The notes: generated by a model from the sequence alone, not told the origin. A stretch of DNA of 64,000 bases from Haematococcus lacustris (GCA_030144725.1 JASKMD010000031.1:7308808-7372807), one strand, 5' to 3'; shown: positions 1-11,398, numbered from the stretch's first letter. Made by a program: numbers and translations.

Positions 1-226
1 CTGTAGAGCGCCGGCAACTACAACTTTTACCGGCGGACTTTTGCCGTGCTTGCTGTAATTGTCCGAGTCTGTTCAACATAACCGTATAAATCAACAATTA
101 CGACAAAATAACAATAAATTATTCTCCCGTAATGTATAGGGATACACGTATCTTGTATTACCCATCACTGCTTCCATCTGAAGGTGTTGTAATAGTCAAT
201 ACTAAAAGGAGGAAAAAATGGGTTCA
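1..226. other. AT-rich noncoding segment
   Basis: No gene or domain is seen. Positions 60-215 are much richer in A/T than the rest of the window and contain several TAAT/ATAAAT stretches. It lies just outside the 3' end of Fanzor copy 1 and may be flanking sequence or the edge of another element. Confidence 0.4.
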
Positions 227-370
227 TCAGGGAGACCTGAACAGCCCCCTTGTCTCTCACTAGGGCCTCCACTTCAGTCGGACCACTAGCAGGACTACTC
301 GAGATGGTGTTTTGGAGCTGTGGAGTTATGTTCTCATGCACATGACACATGCGCATGGACGCCTACCACC
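227..370 (-). mobile_element. Displaced 3' end of Fanzor-like element copy 1
   Basis: Read on the minus strand this matches the far 3' segment of the Fanzor-family elements, best compared with 36,118-36,290 and 48,230-48,290 (shared core AGGGCCTCCA next to CCCCCTTGTC). It stops in GCCTACCACC at 361-370, and the same sequence resumes at 6,587 as CACCTACACTATTG. A solo copy reads this junction without interruption at 36,285-36,302. It is therefore the outer part of the element whose body lies at 6,587-7,829, separated by the 371-6,586 insertion. Confidence 0.7.
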
Positions 371-447
371 TGTCGCGTTGTAAGCGTGCGATGTGACCTG
401 TAACATGTACTCTGTTACAGGTCACATCGCACGCTTACAACGCGACA
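371..447. repeat. Perfect 35-bp hairpin at element terminus
   Basis: 371-405 is the exact reverse complement of 413-447, with a 7-base loop (406-412). Each arm equals the terminal motif also found at 2,453-2,487. The hairpin joins two copies of the same retroelement end tail to tail. Confidence 0.85.
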
Positions 448-448
448 G

Positions 449-2237
449 GGCCAAGGCTTACCGGTATGAGGCAGACCAGCTGCTACGGGTCATGGCCAAT
501 GGCAGCGCCAAGGTTGTGCCAGCCCCAGCCACTCGTGATCAGCTTGTGCTCAACATGCATGGCAGCAATGGGCACTTTGGGGTGCGACGCACTACTGCCA
601 TGCTCTTGCACAACCATTGGTGGGCAGGTATCCATGCCGATGTAGCACGCATCCTCAAATCCTGCCATGTGTGTGATAGGGCTAGGGCTAGCTTCAACCT
701 TCGTGCTGCCCAGCTGTCACCCCTGCCAGTGCAAGGACTTTTCTATCGCTGGGGCGTGGACCTGGCTGGCCCGCTTCCCCGCACCCGTCACGGCAATGAG
801 TACCTAATGGTGTGCATCGAGCACCTAACCAAGCATGTGGAGCTAGTGCCCATTCCTGACAAGCTGGCCACCACCACAGCCTACCACTTTCATCACCAAG
901 TGCTGGGCCGCTTTGGGGCTAGCGCCGAGGTCCTCACCGACGGGGGCCGTGAGTTCCAAGGGGAGTTTGCTGATCTCTTGCAGCGCCATTTGATTGACCA
1001 CCGTGTCACCTCCCCTCACCACCCCCAGGCAGATGGGCTGGCCGAGCGGGCGGTGCAGACTTTCAAGGATGCCCTCCGCAAACACATTGCTGTCAGTGGT
1101 GACCCTGCTGCCTGGGACGAGGCCCTGCCCGCCATTGCCCTAGGTTACCGTGTCTCACCACAGGAAGCCACTAAGTGCAGTCCTTACTCTTTGCTGTATG
1201 GCCGCGCACCCGTGCTCCCCCCTGCAGTCGTCCAGCGCATGGCGCGCCCGGTCAACCTTGACGACCCAGTGGTGGCTGCCCACGACCTCCTGGAGCGCTC
1301 TGCCGTGTTGAGCCGGGAAACAGCTGCCGCCATGGGCAATATCCGCATCGCCCAACACCGTGACACCCTGCGTTATGCCACCACCCACAGCGGCAGCTAC
1401 AAGCCAGCTGCCCGTCAGCTGCACCCTGGCTCCTTTGTGTGGACACAACGCCCCCAGGCCAACACCTTGCAGCTCGGTGCCCGCCCAGAAATCTACAGGG
1501 TGGTGTCAGTGGGTGCTAATGGGGTAGCTCGTCTCATGGGCAAATGCGGAAGGGTTATGGCTGAGAATGTTTGCAACCTCGCACCCTGCCACCTTCCCGA
1601 CATCGACCCAACTATCGACCACACTCTGGCACGCCCCACTGCTGATTTTCCCTGCTCCATCTGCAAATCCCCCACCGACGCTGACCGCATGCTGCTGTGT
1701 GATGGCTGTGGCTGTGGATATCACATGTTCTGCCTTACTCCCAAACTGACCTTTGTACCTGAGGGTATATGGCTGTGCGCAGACTGCACCAACCGTGGCA
1801 CCACCGCCCTCGAGGTGCAGCGCCGTACCCAGGCCGTGGCCACACAGCCTGCCGCAACTTCCCTTCATGAGGTCTTCACCACCAAGCCGGGGCGGGATCG
1901 AGCCGCTGCCGCACAACGGCTGCACGGGCGTGTGGTGCGCCACACTGGCACCGGGCTGTGGGGCGTGCTACGCTTCAAGGGGCAGCAATTCCACCCACGC
2001 TTCTTTGCCGTGGACTGGGTGGACGGCACCATCACCGACGCCATGAGCCCCACCATACTGCGCAACCGCCAGTGGCTGCAACCTGAAGGCACGACACTAC
2101 CCGCAGCACCCCCGCATGACGTCCAACCTAGCCGCCGTCGGTCTACGCGGCTGGGCCCGAGTGGAGACAATGCGGTACTGGCAACCATGGCAACTGTTAG
2201 CACTGGGCTGATCAGCATGGCATCACTGTGGGCCTGA
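449..2237 (+). CDS. Retroelement integrase with C-terminal PHD finger
   Basis: This is the C-terminal part of a Ty3-type Pol. Numbering from the open frame at 393, it has an H2C2 integrase zinc domain (H56, H61, C91, C94). The DDE core follows: D123 in GVDLAGP, D183 in LTDGG, and E219 after SPHHPQADG. Near residues 420-468 is a C4HC3 PHD finger (CSIC...CDGC...H..C...CADC), a fold known to bind histone tails. It ends in a basic, Arg-rich tail (SRRRSTRL). Upstream, the frame enters the repeated terminal motif (409-448) directly, so protease, RT and RNase H are missing. By analogy with chromodomains of chromoviruses, the PHD finger may direct integration to particular chromatin; that is inference. 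The ORF itself is uninterrupted. Confidence 0.88.
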
Positions 2238-2489
2238 GAGCACCAAGGGGCGAGCCAATAGCGACTAGCGCTACCCTTGGCAGCATGCTCTCAGTGTCGC
2301 GGGGGGTTCAGGCATGGATGGGATTAGGCCCACCATGTCCTGCCCGTAGCGAGATCCACAGTGCCATGACCATTGTTGCAACCCTGCTGTGACCTGTACC
2401 TCTTTAGTGCACTGCTTTTCTGTGCCGCCAACTTGTGCACTGGGGGGAACTCTGTTACAGGTCACATCGCACGCTTACAACGCGACAGC

Positions 2490-3606
2490 TGTCACAACAC
2501 ATGGCGTGACTAGACACATTGTGTGATGAGGGGTTCTGCCCCATGACATGGACCTTAGCCTAAACTGAGCATTTGAGGTGTTGAGTGTGGCCGACTGCCC
2601 TTGAGGGGTTTCCTAAGTTGCGATCTGGGTTGTGATCTGAGCCAAGCAGAGACGTGTCTTGCTGACTCAGTGCATGGGGAAATGCTTGGACTGTGCCGGA
2701 CTTTAGTATTTGAGCCTTGTTGTGTTGCTGCCTTGGCAGCTTGAGATACCTCACGTCACCCGCATTGTGTCAGCGGCAGAGGCACTCCCCAAGCCCCAGT
2801 GTAACAAGGGAACCGTGTGGAATCAGCCCACGTCTTTCCTGTCTGCTCAGCTCCCGGCGCACTCAACCCGGGCCGGCTCGGGCGGCGAAACCCCAGACTA
2901 TCTCAAGCTAAGTGGTCCGCGCGGCATATGAGCTCAATGTCCGTGGACGGATCTTCCTATGCAGCTGACGCGGCCGGTTCGGTGAACGGCCCCACTATCG
3001 GAAGCCGTTTCAGCCCTTCTGCGCCGCCCGTCAAGCACCCTCTGCCATCGTCCGGCACGGTGCTGCTGCCCTATGAGCTGGACCGCTCGTTTCAGTGCGT
3101 CCAGAGCTCCCTCCAAGTCTTGTGCAACGATGCGGAACTCTGGGGCGGCAGTGCGCTCCAGCTCGTCCTCCGCAAGCTGCCTAGCCGCGCATCTGCGGCT
3201 TTTTCCGACGGCTTTGTCAAGCCCTCTGTTGTCCAGGAGTACCAGCGTCGATACGAGGAGCTTCCCAGCGACCAGGCCTGGGACGCGGACTACTGCATCG
3301 CCATGTTCCTTGACATCGTGCGGGACGACCTCTCGGACCCCGTGCTACTGAAGCAGCACGTCCAGGGTGTGCAGCTGGGCGACGTGGGTGACAGCGGCCG
3401 CACCGAGGCCCCGCGCTCGCTGAAGGCACGCATGGCACCTCAATTGGTGCGCATGGCTGAGGAGGGTCACCTCAGCCGCCTCTGTGCTGTCAACCTGTTT
3501 TTGCATGCCCTTATGCCCCACCCTCGTCACGTGCTCCACAGCCAGGGCCAGCACCTGGTGCAGCGCAGCAAGGTGACCTATGCACGGCTCCCCAAGCCCC
3601 CTCACT
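2490..3606 (+). repeat. Left arm of 1,117-bp inverted repeat
   Basis: This is the reverse complement of 5,470-6,586. Both arms are exactly 1,117 bp, so no net indels separate them, and I saw no mismatch in the stretches I aligned at both ends. The arm starts at the retroelement terminus TGTCACAAC and runs into gag, breaking at the motif CCCCCTCACT. Confidence 0.9.
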
Positions 3607-3626
3607 GGCAGGGCATAGCTCATTAG
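2817..3626 (+). pseudogene. Truncated duplicate of retroelement gag
   Basis: This repeats the first ~263 codons of the minus-strand gag at 4,568-6,259. At 3,606 the copy ends within LPKPPH, and a short unrelated tail (WQGIAH, stop) is read from the other strand of the protease ORF. It is a by-product of the inverted duplication rather than a gene in its own right. No catalytic domain is present. Confidence 0.85.
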
Positions 3627-4582
3627 GGACGCGGGGTAAGCAGCAGGGATTGCCGCCCAGTTGGAGGGGCCGGTACCCGCCTCAGTCACAGGCGCTGCTG
3701 CTGATGACTCTGCATAACCACTGGAACCGGATTCTGACACAGCATCCTGCGTGTAGGGCTGCAAGGCAGACAGCTGAGCCGGCGGGGTTGGGTGGGCATT
3801 GGTAACGGGGTCAGGGCTGGCCACCAAGGACGTGGCAATCACGCTGCTCTGACTCAGCAGCTGGCCGCTGGACCACTCAGCTGGTGGCTCAAAGTACATG
3901 GGCAGAGCATGGCGTGGCTGGGCCTCGTTGTGGCTGAACAGCCGAGGAGCGTAGCTGAGCAAACGACCCACCAGATCTAGCTGGATGCCGTGGCGGAAGA
4001 GGATCTCGTTGCCAACCAGCAAGTCATAGGGCAGGCTGGTGCTATCTGCCACGACCTGGAAGCGGTGGCGTGACCTGGCAGCATAGGGTGTGCCTAAGGC
4101 AAGGCCCACCTCCACCACAGCCGCTCCTTGCGTTTGGAAGGCGGTGCCCCCGCTCTGGATGATGCGCTGCTGGGAGGGGAGAACCTCGAGCTTCAGCTGG
4201 CGGGCCAGGCTGGCGGTGATCAGCTGTGCGCCTGAGCCGGAGTCGAGCATGACACCGGGTAGGGCATGGGGAGTGCCGTGCCTGTCTAGGACACTGAGGC
4301 CTGCGCACACGCTGGGGTTGGCAGCAAAGGGGAGGGCACGCAAGCTCGAGGCCGGCTGGGCCGGGCCAGCAGCGGCAAGGGCAGCAGACTGTGGCACAGA
4401 GATGGGCTGCTGGGCTGCGGTGCCGGTGGCAGAAGCAACAGCCTGGGCGAGAGGTCGCTCTGCCCTCAGCTGAGCCATGTGGGCCTCCATGACAAGCAAG
4501 TTTTGCTGCAAGGTGGACACCTGTTGCACTAGGGTGCGCACGGTGTCCGTAATGTCAGCCTGACCCTCTAGCTGCATGGGTA

Positions 4583-4617
<35 letters not shown>

Positions 4618-5036
4618 TCACGAGGTGCAGCACGTGAGGCGGGCAGGGCATGGGTGGTGGCACCGCCGGGCGCGAAGCTGAGTGGGCGCTCAGCAGCAGC
4701 AGCGAGGGCAATGGCGTGGCGCATGGCATCAAAGGCAGTGCTGACGCTGGTGATGGGCATGTTGGTGAGGCTGTGTAGGGCTGCGTCCTCATCCTCATCC
4801 TCATCCTCCCCCTCACCCACACCAGGCACGGCAGCGAGGGAGTGCGCAGGCCCGGGCTGGCCCCATTGGGCGGGGCGTAGTTCAGGATGCTTGCTGAAGC
4901 ACCGCTCCTCGGTGTGCCCGTCTTTGCCGCAGTGGTCACAGCGTGGGCGACCCCGGGATGGCCCGCTTCTTGACTGCACGACGGTGTGAGCGCGCAGTGG
5001 CGGGGTAGCAGCAGGTGAGCGGGAAGCCATGAACAA
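3607..5036 (-). CDS. Retroelement CCHC zinc knuckle and aspartic protease ORF
   Basis: Near the start is a CCHC knuckle (C33, C36, H41, C46 in CDHCGKDGHTEERC) and, around residue 265, a retropepsin-like active site LDSGSGAQL followed by the usual hydrophobic strands (YDLLVGNEIL). Between them lie Ser and Asp/Glu-rich stretches. The frame overlaps the end of the gag ORF in a different frame (4,568-5,036), so expression would need a frameshift, or an indel has split one ORF. At 3,606/3,607 it runs into the inverted gag copy, which removes the RT that should follow the protease. Confidence 0.8.
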
Positions 5037-6259
5037 CCTGAACTGGCCGGGTCAATGGGTTGCGAGCTGGCGGCTGCACCGTGGGAGTGGGGGTGGGCTG
5101 GAGTGGGGGCGGGCGCTGCCTGCGGCTGCTGTTGCTTGAGCAGGTGACATTCAGCAGTGCTGTGACTAGTCCAGCGCTGGTGACCCTCACACCAGGACAG
5201 GTGAGGCGCAGGAGGCCTGGTTGGTGCCGGAGGTGCACCCTGGGCGGTGAGGGCGCTGCCAAGCTGCTTGACTAGGCGTTGGGCTGCCTTGACAGCTGTG
5301 GGGTTACCTCCCTTCACTTGTCCCAACAGCTCAGCGGCGTTGACGCCCGCAGGTGCGTTGAGCGGCTTCCCAGCTGCCTGCTCCAGCTGCAGCATGCCGA
5401 TGAGCTCCTCATAAACCTGGGTTGCAGCAGCTTCAGCGCGGCCAAGGGCAAGCTCAACCGAGTCTTGAGAGTGAGGGGGCTTGGGGAGCCGTGCATAGGT
5501 CACCTTGCTGCGCTGCACCAGGTGCTGGCCCTGGCTGTGGAGCACGTGACGAGGGTGGGGCATAAGGGCATGCAAAAACAGGTTGACAGCACAGAGGCGG
5601 CTGAGGTGACCCTCCTCAGCCATGCGCACCAATTGAGGTGCCATGCGTGCCTTCAGCGAGCGCGGGGCCTCGGTGCGGCCGCTGTCACCCACGTCGCCCA
5701 GCTGCACACCCTGGACGTGCTGCTTCAGTAGCACGGGGTCCGAGAGGTCGTCCCGCACGATGTCAAGGAACATGGCGATGCAGTAGTCCGCGTCCCAGGC
5801 CTGGTCGCTGGGAAGCTCCTCGTATCGACGCTGGTACTCCTGGACAACAGAGGGCTTGACAAAGCCGTCGGAAAAAGCCGCAGATGCGCGGCTAGGCAGC
5901 TTGCGGAGGACGAGCTGGAGCGCACTGCCGCCCCAGAGTTCCGCATCGTTGCACAAGACTTGGAGGGAGCTCTGGACGCACTGAAACGAGCGGTCCAGCT
6001 CATAGGGCAGCAGCACCGTGCCGGACGATGGCAGAGGGTGCTTGACGGGCGGCGCAGAAGGGCTGAAACGGCTTCCGATAGTGGGGCCGTTCACCGAACC
6101 GGCCGCGTCAGCTGCATAGGAAGATCCGTCCACGGACATTGAGCTCATATGCCGCGCGGACCACTTAGCTTGAGATAGTCTGGGGTTTCGCCGCCCGAGC
6201 CGGCCCGGGTTGAGTGCGCCGGGAGCTGAGCAGACAGGAAAGACGTGGGCTGATTCCAC
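4568..6259 (-). CDS. Retroelement gag-like protein
   Basis: This 563-codon ORF starts 327 bp inside the element terminus at 6,586. The first ~265 residues form a capsid-like helical region (YELDRSFQCVQSSLQ; RRYEELPSDQAWDADYC). It is followed by a knuckle of the form WC..H......H.....C (WCEGHQRWTSHSTAEC), common in Gag of algal and plant Ty3-type elements. After that the frame becomes low-complexity, and the real coding line probably moves to the overlapping zinc-knuckle/protease frame. The gag call rests on position ahead of the protease and on the knuckle; I cannot identify the exact family. Confidence 0.7.
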
Positions 6260-6586
6260 ACGGTTCCCTTGTTACACTGGGGCTTGGGGAGTGCCTCTGC
6301 CGCTGACACAATGCGGGTGACGTGAGGTATCTCAAGCTGCCAAGGCAGCAACACAACAAGGCTCAAATACTAAAGTCCGGCACAGTCCAAGCATTTCCCC
6401 ATGCACTGAGTCAGCAAGACACGTCTCTGCTTGGCTCAGATCACAACCCAGATCGCAACTTAGGAAACCCCTCAAGGGCAGTCGGCCACACTCAACACCT
6501 CAAATGCTCAGTTTAGGCTAAGGTCCATGTCATGGGGCAGAACCCCTCATCACACAATGTGTCTAGTCACGCCATGTGTTGTGACA
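5470..6586 (-). repeat. Right arm of 1,117-bp inverted repeat
   Basis: Partner of 2,490-3,606, with a 1,863-bp single-copy spacer (3,607-5,469) holding the end of gag and the protease. The outer end coincides with the insertion boundary next to the CACC target duplication. Confidence 0.9.
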
Positions 6587-7829
6587 CACCTACACTATTG
6601 CCTGACCCCTGTGATAGGGGCTATAGTCTACAGTTGGCATGACATGCATGCATTGATTGTCCCGATGAGCCGATGACAACTCAAATGGGGAGGGGGTGGG
6701 TGGGGGGGGGCACACACTGCTGTGCCTCAGCAGGCTGCTGCTCCTGCTGCTGCTGCTCCTGAGCCTTGGGTGGGAGGTCTCGCAGCCGCTTGTATCCCAG
6801 TTCAGGGTACTCCTTGCCCTTGGCTGGCAGAGCTGCCTGGTCTGGCCATCAGCATAGCTCCAGTGGCCGCCACCTGCACTCCCCAATGCGCTGCATGTTC
6901 AGCGCTGCATTGCAGTCCCTGTCCAGCCACCTGCCTGACTGTGGTGCTGGCTTTGCCTTAGCAGCCTTGCCCTTGCCCTTGCCTGTGCCCTTGGTGGGCT
7001 GGCTGGGCTCAGCTGCCTGCTCAGCCTTGGTGCGCTTGCTGCGCTCGGCTAGCGGGGGAGTGCGGGGGGCCATTACTAGGCACCACATCAGGCCCGCACT
7101 GGCTGGTCACGCTGCTGGCTCCAGGCTGGGCGCAGCAGGCGGTGGTCCACCTTCCCTGCTGGTGGTTTTCAGTTGCAGGCCTGGTGGGCTGCTCATGGTC
7201 CAGCTCCTCCTCACAGTCCTCCGGGCTGCTGGCCATTCCCTGTTGAGCTGACCCAGCTGGTGCAGTGCTCATCCACAAGCACCACCCTGCCCCGCCGCTG
7301 GTCTTTGCCCCTGGGCCTGCACACCACCTTGCAGCAGGCCCACAGCACCGCGTCAGCACCCCAGCCTCCCCTGGTGCCAATGCCAGCTGCGCCAAAGAAC
7401 ACCACCAGATGCTTGGCATGCCCATGGCGCTTCATGGACAACTCCGTCATCTGCTTCTGCAACTGCAGGCATGCACACAAGGCACACAGGATGGCTGACG
7501 TGGTGGCACCAGATTAGGCATGGCATAGTCAATCACTCCTTCACTTCATGCCATGCCACCAACTCTCAGTACCTTACCCCCCACACCCCACCAGCCGCCC
7601 TCACGTTCTTGAAGAATTGCTCCAGCGCCCAGTCCTGGGCTCGTACAGCCTCAGCCGCTGCCGTGCCCACTTGGGGTCCGGGTACACCTCCCACACTGCA
7701 TCCCAGGTGACCAGGGTGACGGTGATGTGCTTCAGGTTGGCCTCCAGGGAGGTGCCGGCTGCTGCCAGGTGCAGGAGGTGGGGCTTAATCGGTGCTAGCC
7801 ACCGCTGCGTGGTGCGGCGGGCATTGTTC
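6587..7829 (-). pseudogene. Fanzor-like (TnpB-related) nuclease, copy 1, decayed
   Basis: Fanzor proteins are eukaryotic relatives of the RNA-guided nuclease TnpB. On the minus strand this copy reads a helical segment (LEANLKHITVTL, TWDAVWEVY), then KRHGHAKHLVVFFGAAG, then the RuvC-II-like VLVDEHCTSWVSS. The RuvC-III-like WLDRDCNAALNMQRIGE follows at about 6,870-6,905. Frameshifts and stops separate these pieces. The 5' end with RuvC-I is missing: homology ends at 7,829, where LINE sequence begins. The 3' tail (poly-CAG codons, then a conserved noncoding segment) runs to 6,587 and continues at 227-370 beyond the retroelement insertion. Confidence 0.75.
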
Positions 7830-7989
7830 AGGCTACTTAGGCATGCACTTCAATCCCAGCGCCACCCCTGCTTTTGCTGCCACTCATATGAGGGCTGGCA
7901 TGTTCCTCGCCATGCGCCAGGCGTGCAAGCGTGCTAGAGAGTATGGGGTCCTGCATGATCCTTATGCCCTGTGTCACCTCATCAGAGCT
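7830..7989 (+). mobile_element. L1-type LINE fragment, upstream part
   Basis: Reads YLGMHFNPSATPAF and continues with a helical RT-thumb-like segment ending in LCHLIRA. The frame resumes after the MITE at 8,331 (AFVLPLGLYG) and after the Dualen-like insertion at 15,003 (LGLYGSQVWGTAFL). These three pieces are one LINE copy, 5'-truncated at 7,829 next to Fanzor copy 1. The continuation of the Fanzor element is not seen beyond the LINE's 3' end. Confidence 0.75.
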
Positions 7990-8331
7990 CTCCTACAAAT
8001 TAATCCCTGCGTCCGTCCCTGCGTGTTGACCGACCTTGTCCGATCGGGCTGAAAATTTGATAGATGGTGGTTTGCAGAATATAAAACATATTTTTCAGTA
8101 AAAATATTTTGAAAAAATCACAGGCGGCTGCGCTGTGGCCCTGTGACTAGAGTGCAGGGATGAGTGCAGGGATAGGTTGCGGGCCACAGCGCAGCAGCTT
8201 TTGGATTTTTCTAAATATTTTTCTTGAAAAATATGTTTTATTTTCTGAAAACTGCCATCTATCAAAATTTCAGCCCGATCGGACAAGGTCGGTAGAACGC
8301 AGGGACAAACGCAGGGACTAAATTGTAGGAG
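7990..8331. mobile_element. MITE with ~150-bp terminal inverted repeats
   Basis: 342 bp, AT-rich, no coding capacity. CTCCTACAAATTAATCCCTG at 7,990 is matched by the inverted CAGGGACTAAATTGTAGGAG ending at 8,331. The inner repeat (TTGATAGATGG, AAAACATA) continues the inversion, so nearly the whole element can fold. It interrupts the LINE codons for LIRA/AFVL; GAGC is present on both sides and is the likely target duplication. Confidence 0.85.
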
Positions 8332-8364
8332 TGAGCGTTCGTGCTCCCCTTAGGGCTGTATGGC

Positions 8365-11227
8365 GTCATCCTAAGCCTCCGCCAACGGCAAAGCGAGGAA
8401 CTCACACTCGTTGCCACGTACTGGCCGTCAGGGAACAATGACGACGCGATCCCATTAAGGAGAAAGATGCAAGAACACATACGAACAGCCACTGGACGCC
8501 TGCCCGGCTCACTCATCCTGGCGGGAGACATCAACGCCACGATGAGGGCAGAGGACCGCTCCGAACACACTGAATACCCACAAGACCACATGATGAGGGA
8601 GTTCGCCACAGAGCTGCGCCTATCCGAAGCTGACCCCGGCGACCGGGCCTGGACCTACCAGCAACCACACTGCAACAGCCGCATCGACGCCATCCTGACG
8701 CGCGACGCGAGACAAGGCCCTAGGCATCGCACGCACGTCGACACAAACGCGTACCTCAGCGACCACAGACCGCTCACCGCCACACTCACCACTACCAGAC
8801 TGGGCATAGATCTAGCAGCCACACATCAACCCTTAAAACACAGCCACACCATCCTTACCACCCCCATTACCAATAAGGACAGGGAAGCCTACCGCCTGGC
8901 AGTGCAACAACCCAGCTCAGGCGCTCCACAACTGCATGCACAACTGACAGCATACCTAGCTCCCATGTACACAGATGCTACCCACTTCCTGACCACACTA
9001 GACAAGGCCAACCCACAACAACCACAACGCTTGACACTAGTGGCAGGCCTACCGGCTAGAGAAGCTGTCGACACCGCAGCCACCATGCTCACAACGCTCC
9101 TGGAAACCTGCAGGGGAACTGCCATGCAGACATGCAACACCAAGACGTTGACCAGAGGAGGCCAGCATTACCAACGCAGGAGCATGTGCAAGATCAGACA
9201 GGCACTAGGGAAAAAGCTCAAAACCACCAGAGAACTCAGCCGGAAGGCTAGAATGTTATACAAACAAAACAGCGTCCACCCGTCTATCGACGACCTACTC
9301 CCAGAGACAGACACGATCAACGCGGAGGTAAGGGAGGCGGTGCAAGCACGCCAGGGCGACGGTACAACCGAAAATCACGTGCAAGCCGCGCTCGCCCAGC
9401 TGACCAACTCCTACCGCGACCAAATCCACAAGCTAGATGACGACGACTCCGCACTTGCCATCGCACAGGCGCGTCTCAGAATGCAACACCTCATCAGCAC
9501 CCAACCCAGAAAAGCCAACAAATACATACTACGCCCTTCTCGCACCGACCACAAAGGCCTGCAGGCGCTAGCTGACCCTGATACCAAAACCATATGCACC
9601 GCCCCGGCCGACCTCAACCGGATTATCACCGCCGCTTACAGACAAAAGCTCACGTCGCCGACCCCCAAAACAGGCCATTACACAAACACACAAACCAGAA
9701 ACTATCCCTGGACCCGCCCCAAAGCCGTGGACCCCTTCACGTTGCACACCTGCCAAAACGTACACTGGATGCACACAGCCATCATGGACAAAGCGGGATT
9801 TCAAGAATGCATCAGCAGACTATCAGGGGGCAAAGCGCCTGGCCCAGACGGCATTGAAAACGAGATCATCAAGATGCTGCCATGGGAGATGAGGGACACC
9901 ATACACCAACTGTTCATCATCATGTGGGCCACTGGCTGCACACCCACAACATGGAAAACCAGTGACACCTGCCTGCTCTACAAGGACAAGGGCCAAGAAA
10001 CAGACCTCAACGCCTACAGACCTGTTGGGCTGGCCAATACCATCTACAAACTCTGGACCAGCCTCATAACCAAGGCGCTGTACGAGTATGCTGAGGCAAA
10101 CGGGATGTTAAGTAACTGCCAAGCAGGCTTCCGCTCCCACAGGGACACCACACAACAGCTCCAAATGCTAGTCATGGCTCTTGAAGACGCCAAGCTAGCC
10201 AAAGTAGACATCTATGCGCTACTGGTCGACTTCACTAGCGCCTTCAACACCACCTGCCAAGACAAACTGCTATGGATCATGCACGACCTTGGCTTCCCCA
10301 CCGACGCCACCGACGCTGTAAAGGACCTATACACGGGCGCCACAACGCGCTTCAAAACTCCCTACGGCCACACCGACCCCGTACCCGTCGACCGGGGCAC
10401 CATCCAGGGCGACTCACTCTCACCCTTCCTGTTCCTCGTCTACATCGAACCCCTACTGCGCTGGCTCCAAGTAGGAGCGAGGGGGTACAAATTTACATCC
10501 GACACAACCGACAGCGCCGGGCGATTTACAATCGGCAGCATCGACTACGCAGATGACATCGCTATCCTATGCAACTCGATCAGCAACCTACGCTGTCAGG
10601 CAGACAAGCTCTCCGCCTACTCGGATTGGGGCCACCTAATCGTATCCCACAGCAAAACCCTCGCCACAGCGGCGCTCCACAAACCGCACCAATCCGGCAG
10701 ATGCAGCACCATGGCAGAAGCGGAAAAGCAAGCCCGTAGAGAACTGCAAGCCGTAACGCTACAAGGAAAGCCTGTCACCTACCTCAAACCGACCTCCCCC
10801 TTCACTTACCTTGGTGTCTTACTTACCATGACGCTCAACTGGAAACCACAACACATAGCCATGATGACACAACTCAGACAGAAACTAGAAAGACTACGAC
10901 GCTCATTCGCCAGCGCCAGACAAGCCATCCACATCATCAAAACAGCCATCATCCCCAGTCTGGCCTATAGCTTCTGCGTAGCCCCATGCACACCGGGAGA
11001 CCTAGACCTCTACGACAGAGCAATTAATCAATGTATTAAGAAAAAACTCAGACTCCCACTAGGCACACCCAATGCCGTCGTCAGGGAGGACATCGACAAA
11101 CTCGGCCTTGGCATCAGCTCAACCGCCAAAGAGTACCATACCAGAAACACTACAGCCCTCCTACACAGCCTCCAGTCCACAGACACCACACATGCCCACA
11201 TAACCAGATGCATGCTACACAAACACA
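8365..11227 (+). CDS. Dualen/RandI-like non-LTR retroelement: APE endonuclease (partial) and reverse transcriptase
   Basis: Residue numbers are counted from the open frame at 8,341. The first part is the C-terminal portion of an apurinic-type endonuclease (GDINA near residue 61, SRIDAIL, then SDHRPL near 140); its N-terminus is missing, typical of 5' truncation during target-primed reverse transcription. A central helical linker leads to a full RT domain: KAPGPDGIENEI, YRPVGLANTIYKL, QAGFRSHRDT, VDFTSAFNT, GDSLSPFLF and the catalytic YADD near residue 736, then the thumb. The frame is cut at about 11,227 by a MITE fragment; coding resumes before 11,399. Target duplications (TAGGGCTGTATGGC core) flank the whole element at 8,349-8,364 and 15,001-15,016. 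Confidence 0.9.
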
Positions 11228-11366
11228 CTCCTACAAATTAATCCCTGCGTTTTTCCCTGCGTTTTAGGCCAACCTTGTCCGATTGGACTGAAATTTTGAT
11301 AGATGGTGTTTTGCAGAAAATAAAACATAATGTTTTTTGAGAAAAGTTTTCAAAAAACAATATAAT
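11228..11366. mobile_element. Truncated MITE inside the Dualen-like element
   Basis: Begins CTCCTACAAATTAATCCCTG and follows one arm of the 7,990-8,331 MITE (TTTTGATAGATGG, AAAATAAAACATA) for about 140 bp, then stops without the opposite terminus. It separates the RT ORF from the downstream ORF; the retroelement frame appears to resume as YIALNRLTTMATQ just before 11,399. Confidence 0.8.
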
Positions 11367-11398
11367 AATTCTATATCGCCCTCAACAGACTAACGACC

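Larger units (their letters stand above)
371..6586 (-). mobile_element. Rearranged LTR-type retroelement insertion (gag, pro, int; no RT)
   Basis: Both ends have the TG...CA form of integrase-processed termini (TGTCGCG at 371, GTGACA at 6,586), and a 4-bp CACC is duplicated at 367-370 and 6,587-6,590, in what was one continuous Fanzor 3' region. Inside are a gag-like gene, a CCHC/aspartic protease ORF and an integrase-PHD ORF, as in Ty3-type elements, but they are shuffled and in opposite orientations. No reverse transcriptase or RNase H is present. No full-length LTR pair is found: only a terminal 35-40 bp motif recurs, inverted at 371-405 and direct at 409-448 and 2,449-2,488. At 2,487-2,490 one terminus is joined to the opposite terminus with two bases between. 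Confidence 0.75.

Noticed and set aside
2449..2500. A true two-LTR circle junction
   Set aside because: Terminus meets terminus, but neither side shows a full LTR copy: sequence before 2,487 is not repeated after 2,490. Only end-to-end joining is supported.
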